This document shows positions 23,832 through 36,707 of a stretch of 64,000 nt of DNA, in pieces. Every line of letters starts with the position of its first letter. Positions within the stretch are counted from its first letter, which is position 1. The translations under genes and the position numbers were made by a program. The stretch covers positions 1,674,001-1,738,000 of the forward strand of contig QEYB01000448.1 of assembly GCA_017562135.1 (NCBI GenBank), written 5' to 3'. This DNA comes from Dipylidium caninum (taxonomy: Eukaryota > Platyhelminthes > Cestoda > Cyclophyllidea > Dipylidiidae). The notes below the pieces were generated by a model that was given only the letters and a program-made list of their open reading frames with translations, searched no databases and was not told the DNA's origin.

Positions 23832-26800
23832 ATGAAGCTGACCCCGTTGTTTGGCTTCTTAATTCTAAGCCAGTATTGTTTTTCCCAACGCTATGGCGCC
23901 CTTGTACCAGTTGGTATCCACTATTAGCTTTTTATTTGATTGCTTTTTTCGCTTGTAAATTAGATATGAAACTTGATGCTTAATTGGAATGTACTACACG
24001 TTGGTTTTACGGATATATTTACGCGTCTATATTAAATTTTGCTTAGCTTACTCCCCCATCATGGGCGTCGAGAGCGACCAACTGAAGTCTCAATACCTTC
24101 AGCCCATCCAGATAAACCCCTCCGAATACAAATGGCCTTCGAATTCATCCAGTAAAACTTCAAAATAGTTATTTTTGCCAAATTACCTTCCCCTCCTTTG
24201 ATTAAAGTGCTTAGATTTTTTTAACCACAGCTAATTTTGCTATCTGACCTGTGCTAACATTTAAATGTTAACCCATGTCTATTTTCGAGCCTATATATAA
24301 TTATCCTTGATGAAATTTTTTCACGCCTACAAAATTTTCATTTGTTATAACTCTTCTTCTTAGGTAACACTTATCGAACTGCTATTGGGAACTTCGAGAG
24401 TTATTTTGGACTCAACACTACTTCAGAGAGTGTTGCCTATTTTATCACGGGAAAGCCACCACCACGTTCCACCAATACATCTAGTTGGCTACGCTTGGCA
24501 CCCAGCCTTAGCGATCTGGCTCCCATTGTAGAGAGCCTTTCGAAAATAAATCCAGAAGTAGACGATTTTGTTTTCATATCTAATACAACCTCAGGTTAGT
24601 TATTTTTCTGTTCTCCTCTATTGCGCAAATTTGCTATGTCATAGGTTGTCGACAGCTGCGTGAGATGACATTGTCGAGCTTCAGATGGAGTGTTTTGGTT
24701 AGCGGAGATGCATCAAATTTATACGCGGAATTGGCGCAACTCAAACTCCATATACAAGACAAAAAAATCCACTATGCCATTTGTGATGAGGATAATACTT
24801 CCAGTTTCAGCATACTAACACTTAAAAAGGTCAGTTAAGATGGTTCTTCTGACGTCCTAAAGCTACACTTTTGCAAAAATCTATTTTTTTACAGCTTTTG
24901 CAAGCCGGTCTCTACTTTGGGTCTGATATATACGTTTACACCAACGCCAATGTGGTGAGTTAGCACGAAATATGTGTTAAACATTTATTAACTAGTTAGT
25001 TCTTAAGTGTTACACATATCATCATTTAATAGACGTCCTTCCTAACAAGATCGTTTGACTTAAAACTCTTGGGTTGTGAAGTGAATAAGTCCATTCACTG
25101 TGTGTCTTTGAAATTGATGGTAATGAGCGTTTGTCATTTAGTCCCTAGGGTCTTTTGTCTCCACTGCCGATAGAGACACTTACTTGACTTTGTGAATTTA
25201 TCCGTCTAATGTGTTTTGGTCTCATTGATTAAAATGGCATTGTGTTATAAGTCCTTGAAATAAACTAGTGTACTTCAAGAACTGTTTTTCCTATTTTGCT
25301 ATTTCTTCTCATCTCTGCCGTTTTACTATCGGCTGGACCTTTTCACTAGCGCATAAGTGCTGGTAACTTTGTTAAGGTTTGGCTTGCAGGATGCATTTAA
25401 TAATCTTTTCATATCTTAATTCAGTCTGACAATGAAATCCGGAAAAAATTCGATGAATTTGTTTACGCGGGAGCTCGCCTTATGGTGATTGTTCCAGCAC
25501 TTTCTGCTGCTGCCTTAACTCCCGTTGAAGTCTCTGTGAAGGCGCTGGAACAATTTTCTATTAATTATGTTAGCGATTCTGGCATAAACTTGGGCGGAAA
25601 CGTGGTCCCCTTCACCTCACCCAATTTCCTTCGACTGGTGCAGACGGTAACCCTATTTGATCAAATAAACTTTCCTCATATTGTTGTGACCTCTCTTTCC
25701 TAGAGATGCGAGCGTGGAGAGAACTCCTTCTCGCGTTGCCACCTGTTTTCCTGTGGCTAATGCTACAAATTAGAGTGCTGTCTAATGAATTTAGTACCTT
25801 AAAATTGAGGTTTGGATGTTCAATCCTCACTGTAGCCGATTTCAGCCTACTTTTAATATACTCGTACTTCGTGAGTGCCTTTCTCACGTTCAAGGTTCTA
25901 GTATATGTGGAGAGGTCTAGAGTCAGTAAATTTTTGTCAGAGCACTTCGAACGAGTTTAAGTTTCAGACCCTTTCCTCGTACTTGCTTGTTTGACGAGAC
26001 AATAAGAAGGCAGTACGACTTACACGAGACTGCTGCCCAGGAATCCTTATTTAATGCCACTTTCACAAGAGAGGGAATGAACTTTTTTACATCACATCCC
26101 TTGTTTCTCCTTTAGACCGAAGTGACCGTGCCACTACCGAACGGAAGAGATTTAAAAATTTGCTTTACGGCGGACGGCTTCATGTGTATCATTGGCGTCA
26201 GCATTTACGAAGTATCTGCAAACAGGAGTGCCCCGGTATGTCTTTAAGACTCACCCTCACCCACCCGTCATCGCGGTCCCTAATGTGGTAGTCCTTTCGG
26301 GTAGATCGTCAGTGGATCCTACGATCAACGGACTGGAGTCTTGACTTTTGCGTCTTACGCGCACCACCGTCCAGTCGTGAAGTTGCTGGCTTTCCAGGCA
26401 AGTTCAACCACAGCACTGCGTGCCATCCTCCTGCTTTCGGGGAATGCTCCTGAGCACTTCTTTAAAGAGGCTTCCACCGCTTGAGTAAAAAAATAAAAAT
26501 GTATGGGGTAGAGTGTGAGGTGTCTCTTCAATGCCCTTCTCTTCAAATCTATGTGATTTGAGGAGGGAAATAAAAAATGTTGCCGACAATGGTGAAAAAT
26601 TCCGTTCACCTGAAGCCCTGTAGGACACATTGGTTGGAAGGTTTGTGTGAAATGTTATAGCGGCATTTTGACGGTGTATGGTGGTACATAAATCGCATTA
26701 GATCATTTCATCCATCTCCTCTCCCGGAAAGTAATTTGTCTTCGGGTGCGTGGACACATAGTTGCGTCTCGTGTTAAGGGGAGCATGATGAGTGCTGCAA

Positions 26801-29800
26801 GGAGTCTCATAACATGTTTCCCATTGCCTTTTTCAGGATACAACCTTCCTGCCCTCCGTGAGCGATAACCAATTCTCAACTGCCATTCAGATGCTCCGAG
26901 AAATTTTTACCAATAAAGTTCCATACGAGTATGAAATTGTCCAGATTCCCTACAGCAACAAAAAGACTGTTCAAGCAGCCGTTGAGGAATACTTGAGTCA
27001 ATCAAATGTGAGTACATTGAAACTTCGATAAGCCCCCCCCTCTTACGCTCTTGCCTCTTTGAAGACGACGATGGCGATGTCGGCCTTCCCGCTGCCACTG
27101 AGTTCGAACACAGGCGTCAAACACACGACAGGAGTCCTCTACGACGGAATCGTCATGATAAAGGGTCGGACGGACAACCGGCTCGCCTTATTTCGCATCT
27201 TCGACTCCCTCAGCGGTTACGTCTGGACCTGCGTCTTTGTCTCCCTCGTCGGCGTTGCCATCATATTTTTCATTATCAAAGTTGTAAAAGACCATCAAAC
27301 TCGGGCCATGGGCTTCACTCCCGACGACGAGGGTACTTCCCTCTTCAAGCGTTTCTTCACTGTCATTTTTCGAAACTTCTCTGCTGTACTTCTGGCTAAG
27401 GTGAGTTTCAACAACCTCTCGATGGAATGCTTCCTCCACGATGTCACTAACACTTGAGTCAACCGTACCTCGTGACTCGAGAGGTGATAGGTTTAAATTT
27501 GGGCTGAGGCACGAGTATCACACACTGACAACTGAGCAAGTAAATAATGCGATCAGTCAATGTGAAGTGTTGGAGAGATGAGCTTCTCATTCTCCTCCCT
27601 CGAGGTCGCGTGGCTTGCGCCAGTGCGCTCGTAGGCATCCTCCGAGGGAGTCTGGCGGATGAACAGCCACCTCCACCATGTGTTTTTTCTGAGTGTGTGC
27701 GTGCCTGACAGCGCCGAAAGCCCCTACGTAGGCGGGACTCATTGCCGTATCTGTGTCTTTTTCACGCCAATGAGTGGAAACCGAAATTGCGCCCCGCTGA
27801 CAGATGATGGTCGAGCACTTCTTGAGCGCGAATTAAATGTCCCTTTCTGAAGGGAGTCCATCATTTCCCACTTGTCAGTCATTGTAAGCAAAATGCCAGT
27901 TAATGAAAAAAGTCATGGCACTTGACAACTTGGCTCCTCTGTGCCAAGCCGCAAACGACCAAGAAGGGAGTAAATTCAACTTGTTTCGTGACAAGAAAGC
28001 CATAGTGGTGTTTTTTTCTTGAATTTCCACGACCCCTGTCCTCTTTGTTCCCCAATCTCCCACTATTTTTGGTTGCCCTCGGAATGCATCTGCAGTGTTG
28101 AGGGACTCTCGGGATGCTCATGTCTCTCCTCGCTGCCGATTTGGCCTCTCCTGCTGGGGAAGTTGAGCGACTTCCTTCGAGTCTCGCGTTATGCGCGGGC
28201 TTGAGGCACGTTCTTATGCACTCAGCCTTGAGGATTATGAGCGCTGTCAGTAGATTTGGATAAATTGCGTTCTGTGAAAATCTCCGAGAGAAAGAACTAA
28301 TCCGACTTGAATTTAAAAACAGCGGGTGCTGCGTGATGTTAGCGAAGAAGAACTAGACCTCCCTCCTGTCCTCGTATCATTTCTCATTAGTTTGAGGTAC
28401 CTTTGAAATTTCTCCACCTACTTTTCGAACAATTGTTCACTGCGGCGCTTGATTGACAGACGTGTGAAATGAAATTACATGGCTTCCTGAACGGCCGCAC
28501 ACTCGCATCACGCCTCATAATAACGCACTTGTGATCTTTGAAAAGACTCCTGCTGCAATCGTGTAGACTGATTCGGGGTAGATGCCACCATCGCTCTTTG
28601 GCTGGTAAGGAGGCCGCTCACCACAGAGGTGTAATCGCTCCCGCTTATTTGACAGTGACAACTAAGAGGGCTGTGAGGCTGCAGCCGGTATCCCCACTGT
28701 TAATCCGCGCATCTCGATAGCTTTTCGCAGATCTGTAGGGCACAACAATACACCTGAAGTTGCCTTTTTGTTTGATCGGTTAAGATGATAGTTGAGCCGA
28801 AGCAAACGTCCATACGAGTATTGTACCAGTCCTACTGGATGGCCTCCATCCTCGTGGTGGCAACGTACGCGGCCTCCTTGGCGGAGCAGCGCTTTGTAGT
28901 GCACGACACTGTCGTCCCCTTCAATTCCCTCCGCGGCCTTCTCAACAACGAAGTTAACTACCGATGGATCTTCCTTCGGAACAGCTCCGTCGTCTGGGAG
29001 ATGCAGGTGAGTTCCTCCTTCTCACAGTGGTTCTCTTGCTTACCGCGTAAGTAAAGGCGTAGATACGCAGCGGTAAGCGTGTTCCTCAGCCCATTTTGTG
29101 ACTAGTTTGTTAAGACTACACCTACACGCCTTCTGTCCGATTTCGAGCTCTTGCAGCAGACTTTACGTGCTTCCATGGAATCGTGTGGGAAGACGAGGTG
29201 ACATATCGAGTTTTCCTACCTACTTGTCCACCAGCCTCGACTGCCAGCGAGGATAAGTGATTCAGGAATATCTTGGTAAGCCGAATAGCCTCAGATAGCA
29301 GAGAGGCACATTTCGTGAGGGGGGGACTTAACACTCAGGTGTCACACGATGTTTGACACCCCGCAATGATGTGCGTGTGACCAAATTTACAGAAAGGATG
29401 CAAAATGGATAAAGGGAGATTAGATCGGAGGCTTTTTAAACGGAATCATCCGGTGAATTGATCACCTGTTCCTCGCTAACCGTCCTGACACACCATCGGC
29501 TGCTATAATAATGATGAATTGGTAAACCGACCACTCCGTTCCCAGTTAAATAACACCACTGTGTGGAAGCTCGATTTAGCAAGAATCGTCCTTTTCGCGT
29601 GAGCCAACGCATCACCCGCACCGACTCGAATGGAGGTGGCCTCGAGGAGCCAATCACAGACCTGCTTGGAGTGTGCTCTACCAGTCGCCCTCGCAGACGA
29701 CTCCTCGTCGCGTGGTTCGCACCGCCGCGCCGTTAGTGAAACCGACTGGTTTTACCTACTCTCAAGCGAATGATCTCATTTTGAAAACAAAAATCTTCTC

Positions 29801-32800
29801 TTTCTTAAATTGCGTTTTCCTCAGTCAACGCAAGAATGCTCTGATCTTAGAAGTGCGAATATTTGCTATTTTAAATAGAGACACGATTTTAATAAAAAAA
29901 GATCATCAAAACAGCTGCGGAGATTTGTGCTCTAAATGTGTGGCAGATTTCGCAGTGCTGATAGATTTCAGGAGTCTTCGCTGAAATCTCTTGTGCTTTT
30001 TAACTTTAAGAAATCGCAAGACGATATACTGAAGGGTTTATTGAGCAAAGCAGAGCAAAAGTGGCCGAAGGAGATGTACGCGGAGAGTGTCGCTGAAGTT
30101 TCCACTCGCATTGCTGAGGACAACCGTCTCATCTTCATCGCAAGTCGCCTGGAGGCAAAGCAAATTCTAAGTGAGGAGTGCGGGCTGGCTAAGGTACTTC
30201 ATCTTCACCTCTGTTTATTCGCCAGTACCGTCGCAATGCGCCTTGTTAATTTACCTCTCAAGTGATGCCACTACTTTCTTTTCGGAGTCTTGTCGTAGTA
30301 GCCTTTCATTGTAAAAGTGGTGCCGACTACCGATTATGGACAACAACTGCCGCCACCTTATTACGTTTGGTTGACTAACTCAATGTGGTTTAAACGTTGA
30401 CAGCACTGCAGAAAGCAGTTGCATTGGAGAGTGGCACTTCATCTAAAATCGGTGTTCCAAATGCTGTTGCCTGCCTGGCGCCGGGTTCGGGGTGATCAGC
30501 AAGGCTCTGACCCCAGGTGGAGGCTCAGCATTGCTAATGACTGCTAATAACCACCTCTCGGTCGCTTAAATAACTTTATTTCCAATGTGTGACCTCAAGG
30601 AGTGTGGAGGACCTCTTGTTCAAGGAAATGACATTTCACCTGTCACTTTCGAGGTCTTGTCAGGTCTCGACCAAGGCCTAATTAACAGTCGTGCTTCCAA
30701 CCGGGAGTGAGCGAGGATACTGCAATATTTGGCGCCTGTGGGATTGAGGGATTCTCGTTTAGTCTATTACACTGTTCTTCGCAGGACGAATGAAGAGGCA
30801 TTGACTATTTGCTAGTTAATGTTTCCACAACTCTTAAGAGCGGAAGCTTTTGTTCATTACAACTTCCCAAATTCAAATCGGTGATTAGAGGCTGGAAGTT
30901 GTATTCACACTTACTTGAACAAAATTTTCCCCTAAATAATGTTGTTCATTTGGACAGGTTGCTCCTTTAGGCGGAAAGGTGAGTGGCCTTTACTGAAACC
31001 ACTAAAAGACCCTTTTCTACCTCGAAAGAACTCTGATAGTGTATTTCTTGGCCCGTGCTTTTCTGAAAACGCTTCTGCTTTCAGGGCTCAGTGTCCGCAT
31101 AGCAGACAATATGCTCAAAACTGAGAAACTGCTTATGCTTAACACTCATGACATTTATGTGTGCGTGCGTGTGTGTGTATGTTTGTGCCTACGCAGCAAA
31201 TGTAATATTTACTCACTTCTGCTTAATTCGACATGATAAGTCTTCCTACTTTGTGTGTAATGAGTCGAAAGGCAGGCTAGACGTCTGAATATTCGAACAT
31301 TTAAGTTAATTCTTCTCTCTACGATCTTATCGCCTTGCGGATCTGGAGCGACTGGAAGACTTGGGCGCAATGTTGCGTTGCGAGATGAAAACTCTGTGGT
31401 TGACATGTTTACATGATCACTAACCGGTTCAATAGTTTCTGTTTCTAACCTATGGACTAAGTGGAAACCCTTTCAAAGAGCTGCTCTCGGCTAATGAAGT
31501 CATTTTGGAAAGACTTTTTATGCTTCTCCACTCCTCTTCTCTTTTCGCGTCATGGGAAGGCGATTCTCATTTCTCCACGGGATTACTTTAGACAGATCCA
31601 CGAAGGAGTTTTGGCGCTAATCGCCTAAACGTCTTTACAATCTGAATCACCCCTTTTTATTTTTCACATGACAGGTGCCAGGTAATGGCTGTCATAATGA
31701 GCTAGGTTATTTGCTTTATTCTCTACCAGTTTAAGTACTACTCCGGCTTCAAAGTAAGTTAAGTTTCGAAGCGCACCGAGTGATATTAATAAATTTTAAT
31801 TTCCACTTTGGCAGTTTTTGCTTTGCTGTTCTTGGGAAAACCACCTCATTTCCCTATTAAGTCTGTATCTAATGCGGTTGATTGTTTTCAGTCAGGACCT
31901 GTGGAGTATCTCTACGCCCTGGGATACTTCCTTTCGGGAAATGATGAATTCGTCAAACTAATAACAACTCGAGTTGAGGCTCTCAGTGTGGGCAACGTTT
32001 TCAGAGCTATAGAAGTAAGGTGAGTCCGCTTCGAGGAGTGAAACAACTCTTCTTAGACGATCGACTTCACTTACTGTCGGTCGTGCAATAGAGGCACAAA
32101 AATTGGTGAATAAGTTTATTGTTCCGGAGAATATACTTCTGCTGTCTGTAAACTTGTCCTGCGAAACGCCTCATCTGGGGCATCGTTCAGTCTGTCAAAC
32201 ATGCATCCAGGTCGTTGCCGTCAGTCCTGAGAAATTTGAACCGGATAGTGCTATAGAGACAAAAGAAGCGGCAGTCTGAGATAATCCACGTGGACGATCT
32301 GTCATTATGAGTAGCGCTTTTTTTGTGTACATCGCCCCTTCTTTAAACTACTGCTCGGATTCACTGTAATACTACTGATACATTTATTAGTAACGTATCT
32401 TCGTGGCCAAGTAAAAGCCACTTTGCAACGGAATTGTATGCTGTACGGAATCTGCATCTCGCTGAATCCTTTCATTATTACACGATCCAGAGCCCTCGGC
32501 ATAGGCGACTGTCCACTCCCCTCGGAGGAAATTCGCATGCAGCAGAAGCCCTTCTCCCTGAGAGAGTTGGGAGGACTCTTCATCATTGCTTTGGCCGGTC
32601 TCGTTATTGCCTTCCTCGTTGCCGGTATCGAGTTCGCCATCGAGAAGTATCCCATGTACAGCCAGTGGAAAAAGGCAAATACACTTAATAAAGCTTGAAA
32701 GCGGAATTGTCCCATGTGGGGTGGTAAAATAACACATTCTGCTTTTGACCTTTAGGGTAAAAGCATGCGCTTCGGGGAGGCACACACCAGCGAAGTGCTC

Positions 32801-35800
32801 ACTATCCAGCAAGTTTATGGTTCATTAGTGTAATGGAGACGTCCGCACGCTCACCTTAACGCATCATTTGGCCCTTTCCCCTTGAAGGGACGATGGCATT
32901 TGGATTCGCCTGTTGGACAATGATACAACAGCGTTTGTCGACTCCGCCCACGTAAGAACGCTCAAACGCGTGAGTTACTCTCCCGTCACCGCTACAACCC
33001 GATCAAATTCCCGTCCTCCTTGCCATTCGGTTTCTGCAACTCCCACTTTCCTTGCCTCCTTGCACTGCCCTTCTATTTCTCCACTCGGAATGCGTCTATC
33101 AAATATGCTTGTTAAATGTTTGCCCCCTGACAAACGCCATTTTACCAACGTACTCAGCTGTCTCACCTCTTCCCCCAGACAGGCGTAGTGCAGTCTGGTA
33201 GTAGCCAATCTGGACTAAACTACAGTCCAAAAGTTTCGTCCGTGGAAAGGTCAAGATTCTGTCCGAGAACAGAGTGGCAACCATCTACACACGCACAGGT
33301 CAACGAGATATTCAAGGCTTCCGTTGAGGCCTACGGACGACTGTGACTCGAGACTATGAAAACTGCAGCGCCATTGGGGGAGGGGGGACTGGGGAGGGGA
33401 CCAACTTGATTGTCTGGGTTAACTGGACCCATCGCCAGATGAGCAGAATTGTCCACATCTAGTCATGAACTTTCGAAGGAGATTGAGCAGAGCCTCGTAT
33501 TTGCAGTGGACTTCAAATGAAGTGGCCTCTTCAGAGAGGTGCAATGCGCGTTTGTTACTTGCTTGACAGTCGTTGTCATTAGTCCGGTCCCCGTTCCCCT
33601 CGCACGGCTGTCGAGGAGTAGGTCACCACAATAATAAACCCTCCACCGACTCGATCCACACCAACCCTCGGAAGGGGGATTTTCCGCCCATCCTGCTCCA
33701 CCCTCACTCGCGTCAGAAGCCCCCAATTTCCGACGCTTGCTTTCGTCGGCAATGAAGAAGATGGCAAAAATAAAACAATATAAAATAAAACGAGAAAAAG
33801 GGAAAGAAAAACATTTCCAAATAGCGCGCTATCCTCTTCCCCTCCCTCTCTTCTCCCTCCTGCAGCGTCGTACGCAGAAATTGATGCAAAGGAAAGAGTC
33901 AGGCACACCAACGGTAAGAGCAGCACCGTCACACCCACCGGGCCCTTCCCCCTGATTGACGACCACACTTTCGTTCGGCTTAGCTTGAATTGCTGTGCAA
34001 CGCCGTGTGCTGTGTGTCGGTCGTGGTTGTGGCAGCGGCACTGATGGTTTCACTGAATGTCTGACTCTTTAAATTAACTGGCGAACACGTTGTTTGTGCT
34101 TTTGCATATTTCATGCACGGCTTGCAGACGAACCCACTTAAATTTTCCCTCAAAAAACCGGCACAGATGGGGATTTTTCTCGGCTGATGAAGTAGTATCG
34201 CTGGAAATGCCATAGGTAGATCGCAATCTCTTCCATATCTTATGATTCGAGCATTCCGACAAAAGCTGTGTGTCCCACTGGTAGACAGTTTCGGCCGTCG
34301 TAGTTCCTCGTCGAGCGGTGAGTTTCTCCTGGACTGAATTTGGAAACCTACTTTCCACTCATCCCCGTCGCACCATTCTCAGCTTATATTTCCGATTGTC
34401 TGGTGTTTTTTTAAAACACACTAATCGAACAAGTGCTGTTGTAACTTTCTTCCCGAGGTGCAAAGAATGGTGCAGGTAACAGTGTGGTGTGCTTTTACTA
34501 AATTTTGGAACTACTTTTCTTGGATTTCTATTCTCTTTCCCAGCCAAAAGGGGCGAGGGTGGGATGCGAGAATGGGGACTTGCCCATTTCCTTTTGCTGC
34601 AACATATCGGGTCTACCGAAAAGTTCTGTCTGTTTCTAAGACACTTTTCTGCACGTCGCCTTTTCGACTCTCTATTTTTATCGCTAACTTTATATATACT
34701 GTCAGAGAAAAGTAAATAAAGCAAAGTTGATTCACGTAAGTGTTAAGCCGCAGAGAGTTCATGGCCACCGATGCAGCGCATTCGCGCCAGTGAAATTTAA
34801 TACGAATTTCAGGAGCATGTAGAAAGTGGTCGGGAGTGTTTGGTGAAGGCACAGTTGCGAATAAGACTTACAGAAAGTGGTTCGAAAAGTGTTAAACAGG
34901 TGATTTTGACCTTTCTGATAAGCCACGTTATGGGCGACCGTTCTTGATCGACGACGATATTGTTGAGAATGCCATTTTGGGGCAAGAACCTTTCCCAACA
35001 ACGTCGAAGATCGCGAACAGGTTTAATTCAGCTCAGAAAACCACTTCAGATCATTTTCGGGAGATGGGAGTGGCGCAGAAATATTCCAAAATTCGAATTC
35101 TTCCGAATTCCGATGCTTGACTCTTCGTATGCACATCTCTGCTTACTTGGAAGAAAATCGAGCCCTTCTTGAATCGACTGATAACGGGGAATGAGAAGTG
35201 GATTTCCTGCGGAAAAGTGGCAAAGAGAAGGGTATATTGTGAGCCGAAAAACCTGACCCTGCCACCTCTAAACCAAATTTGACTCCGAAGAGGCGAATAT
35301 TGTGCATTTAGGGGAGATTCTAATACTCGTGCGAAAATTGCAGAAGTACGAAGTTCTGAGAAGTCCTGTGGCATTCAACGCATTTCGCGGACTTCGCACC
35401 CTTCGGCTACCACATGCTTTTGTCCTTTCCAAATTTTTGGAGGGCGAAAAATTGGAAATTTCGAGCACTGGTTCTATATGTAGCATCAAAAGATGAGACA
35501 ACATTTTAAAAAGGCGATGTACAAAGATTGTATTTTCTATTCAAAAATGGACAGAACTTTCCAGCAGACACCGCGGCCAGCTGTAGGCTCCCCAACCTTT
35601 AATGAGGCTTTTTATTAATCCGCTCGGTGGGAATTTTTTGTGTATCGTCGGAGGCATCTCCCTGACCTCGTGTTCATCCCCTCCACCCGCGGATTGGATT
35701 TGCCCATCCACATTTTCAGAAAAGCATTGCATCGTTCAGGGGCGGACATTAAAAATTGCTTTTGTCGACTCAACGGGGATGCAGATCTCGTCTCTTCCTT

Positions 35801-36366
35801 CTTTTGATTTGCCATTTCTAAATCACGAAGGTGAGTTTTGTAATGGCCTCAATGCCGGAGGCAGACTCGAGGCTCGGGCTCGCCGGATTTGGGCTATAAA
35901 GCCTATTTGCCCGGGGGGAGGGAGGGAGGGGCGAGGAGCGAGGGGTCACGGACTACCCATTGGCCCGACCAAATAGGACATCGGAGACCACTTCTTACAC
36001 TCACCTATTGTTCTCCTCAATAGGGGTCAACCAGCTAGTCTAAAATTCCGTAAGTGTGGGCATCTGGTCCGGTGCGGTGACGGGTGCTGTTGAGTTGAAT
36101 GCCCTGTCACTTCTCCTCTCTCAAAGTCCGTGCTAGGCGCGGTGAGGGTAGCTGGTAGAGGAAGCAGCCTCAACCTCCGCTGATACTTGCATGCTTTACA
36201 GCCCGACGGAAGGCCTGATCTCCAACTGGGAGCCTTTGTGAAGGCCACCTACATGGGCAACGACCCGCACACCGCAGACCCACTCTTCACGGTGACCGAG
36301 GAGAAGGCCATGAAACGCGGCAACTACGACGTCGTTCCGCCCAACAATCAATCAACGTCCGAGTAA
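23832..36366 (+). CDS. Divergent ionotropic glutamate receptor-like channel subunit
   Basis: Exons: 23832-23913, 24364-24594, 24645-24829, 24895-24954, 25425-25646, 25706-25870, 26116-26235, 26837-27007, 27065-27400, 28785-29006, 29972-30193, 31892-32019, 32491-32674; tentative tail exons 33866-33913 and 36202-36366. Phases agree throughout. A signal peptide (MKLTPLFGFLILSQYCFS) precedes an amino-terminal domain. S1 begins near LPNGRDLKICFTADGF. VLYDGIVMIKGRTD leads to M1 (WTCVFVSLVGVAIIFFIIKV), a pore region (SLFKRFFTVIFRNFSAVLL), M3 (SYWMASILVVATYAASLAEQ), S2 and M4 (LGGLFIIALAGLVIAFLVAG). Topology and order are those of iGluRs. The usual agonist contacts and the SYTANLAAF gate motif are not conserved, so glutamate binding is doubtful. 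If the last two exons are not used, the protein ends at 32696-32698 with a short tail. Confidence 0.85.
31157..31186 (+). repeat. Imperfect (TG)n repeat
   Basis: Alternating TG with CG and AT interruptions in an intron of the receptor gene. Simple-sequence repeat only. Confidence 0.7.
34769..35560 (+). mobile_element. Decayed mariner-type transposase remnant
   Basis: It sits in the last inferred intron of the receptor gene, in the same orientation. Translated fragments in mariner order: FGEGTVANKTYRKWFEK, then a stop (34893-34895), GDFDLSDKPRYGRPFLIDDD, EPFLNRLITGNEKW, and after a frame change KPDPATSKPNLTPKRRILCI. After a deletion of the central part comes DFAPFGYHMLLSFPNFW. The catalytic positions are damaged: TGDEKW reads TGNEKW and the APSDY aspartate reads APFGY. 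Several stops and frameshifts are present, so it cannot encode transposase. Terminal inverted repeats were not identified, and the outer limits are approximate. Confidence 0.8.
35913..35931 (+). repeat. G-run cluster, potential G-quadruplex
   Basis: Four G-runs of 6, 3, 3 and 4 are separated by single A bases, a textbook G4 pattern. It lies about 270 bp before the last tentative receptor exon. Confidence 0.6.
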
Positions 36367-36452
36367 ATTTCTGACTCTCTTCACGGTTCCACTCCTCTTA
36401 TGTCCCCATCATTGACTTTCTAACTTTTGACTGTCTTTGTTGACAAGAAGAT

Positions 36453-36707
36453 CTTCAAGCTCCAAATGCTAAATTGGGCTCCAACAGGTTATTTAGGATT
36501 TGCCCGGATAATTTAGAAAGTTGTGAATTAAAGGATCTCCCAATGCAGAAAATCTGCCAAATGTCTAATCAGGGTCAGGCAGAATTTGCAGAGGGAGATT
36601 ACCTCGGATTAAAACAAGGGAAGTTTGAGAAACTGGATCCAAACACGCGGAGAAGACGAAATGCTGCACCGGCGCATGCTATTTTAAAACAATTGAAGAA
36701 GTTTTGA
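36453..36707 (+). CDS. Unassigned protein-like open frame
   Basis: About 80 codons, without an obvious start, in a charged and apparently non-random composition (CQMSNQGQAEFAEGDYLGLK, then KFEKLDPNTRRRRN). It begins less than 100 bp after the stop of the last receptor exon, on the same strand. It could be an alternative tail exon, a gene fragment or chance. No family is recognised. Confidence 0.25.
   Translation, partial: LQAPNAKLGSNRLFRICPDNLESCELKDLPMQKICQMSNQGQAEFAEGDYLGLKQGKFEKLDPNTRRRRNAAPAHAILKQLKKF

Noticed and set aside
32305..32812. Two minus-strand frames of 136 and 141 codons
   Set aside because: They are antisense to the receptor M4 exon, which has clear family content and in-phase junctions.
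35602..35976. Plus-strand frame containing RTLKIAFVDSTGMQ as another receptor exon
   Set aside because: It resembles an iGluR S1 start weakly, but the position after M4 and the exit phase do not fit the downstream exon.
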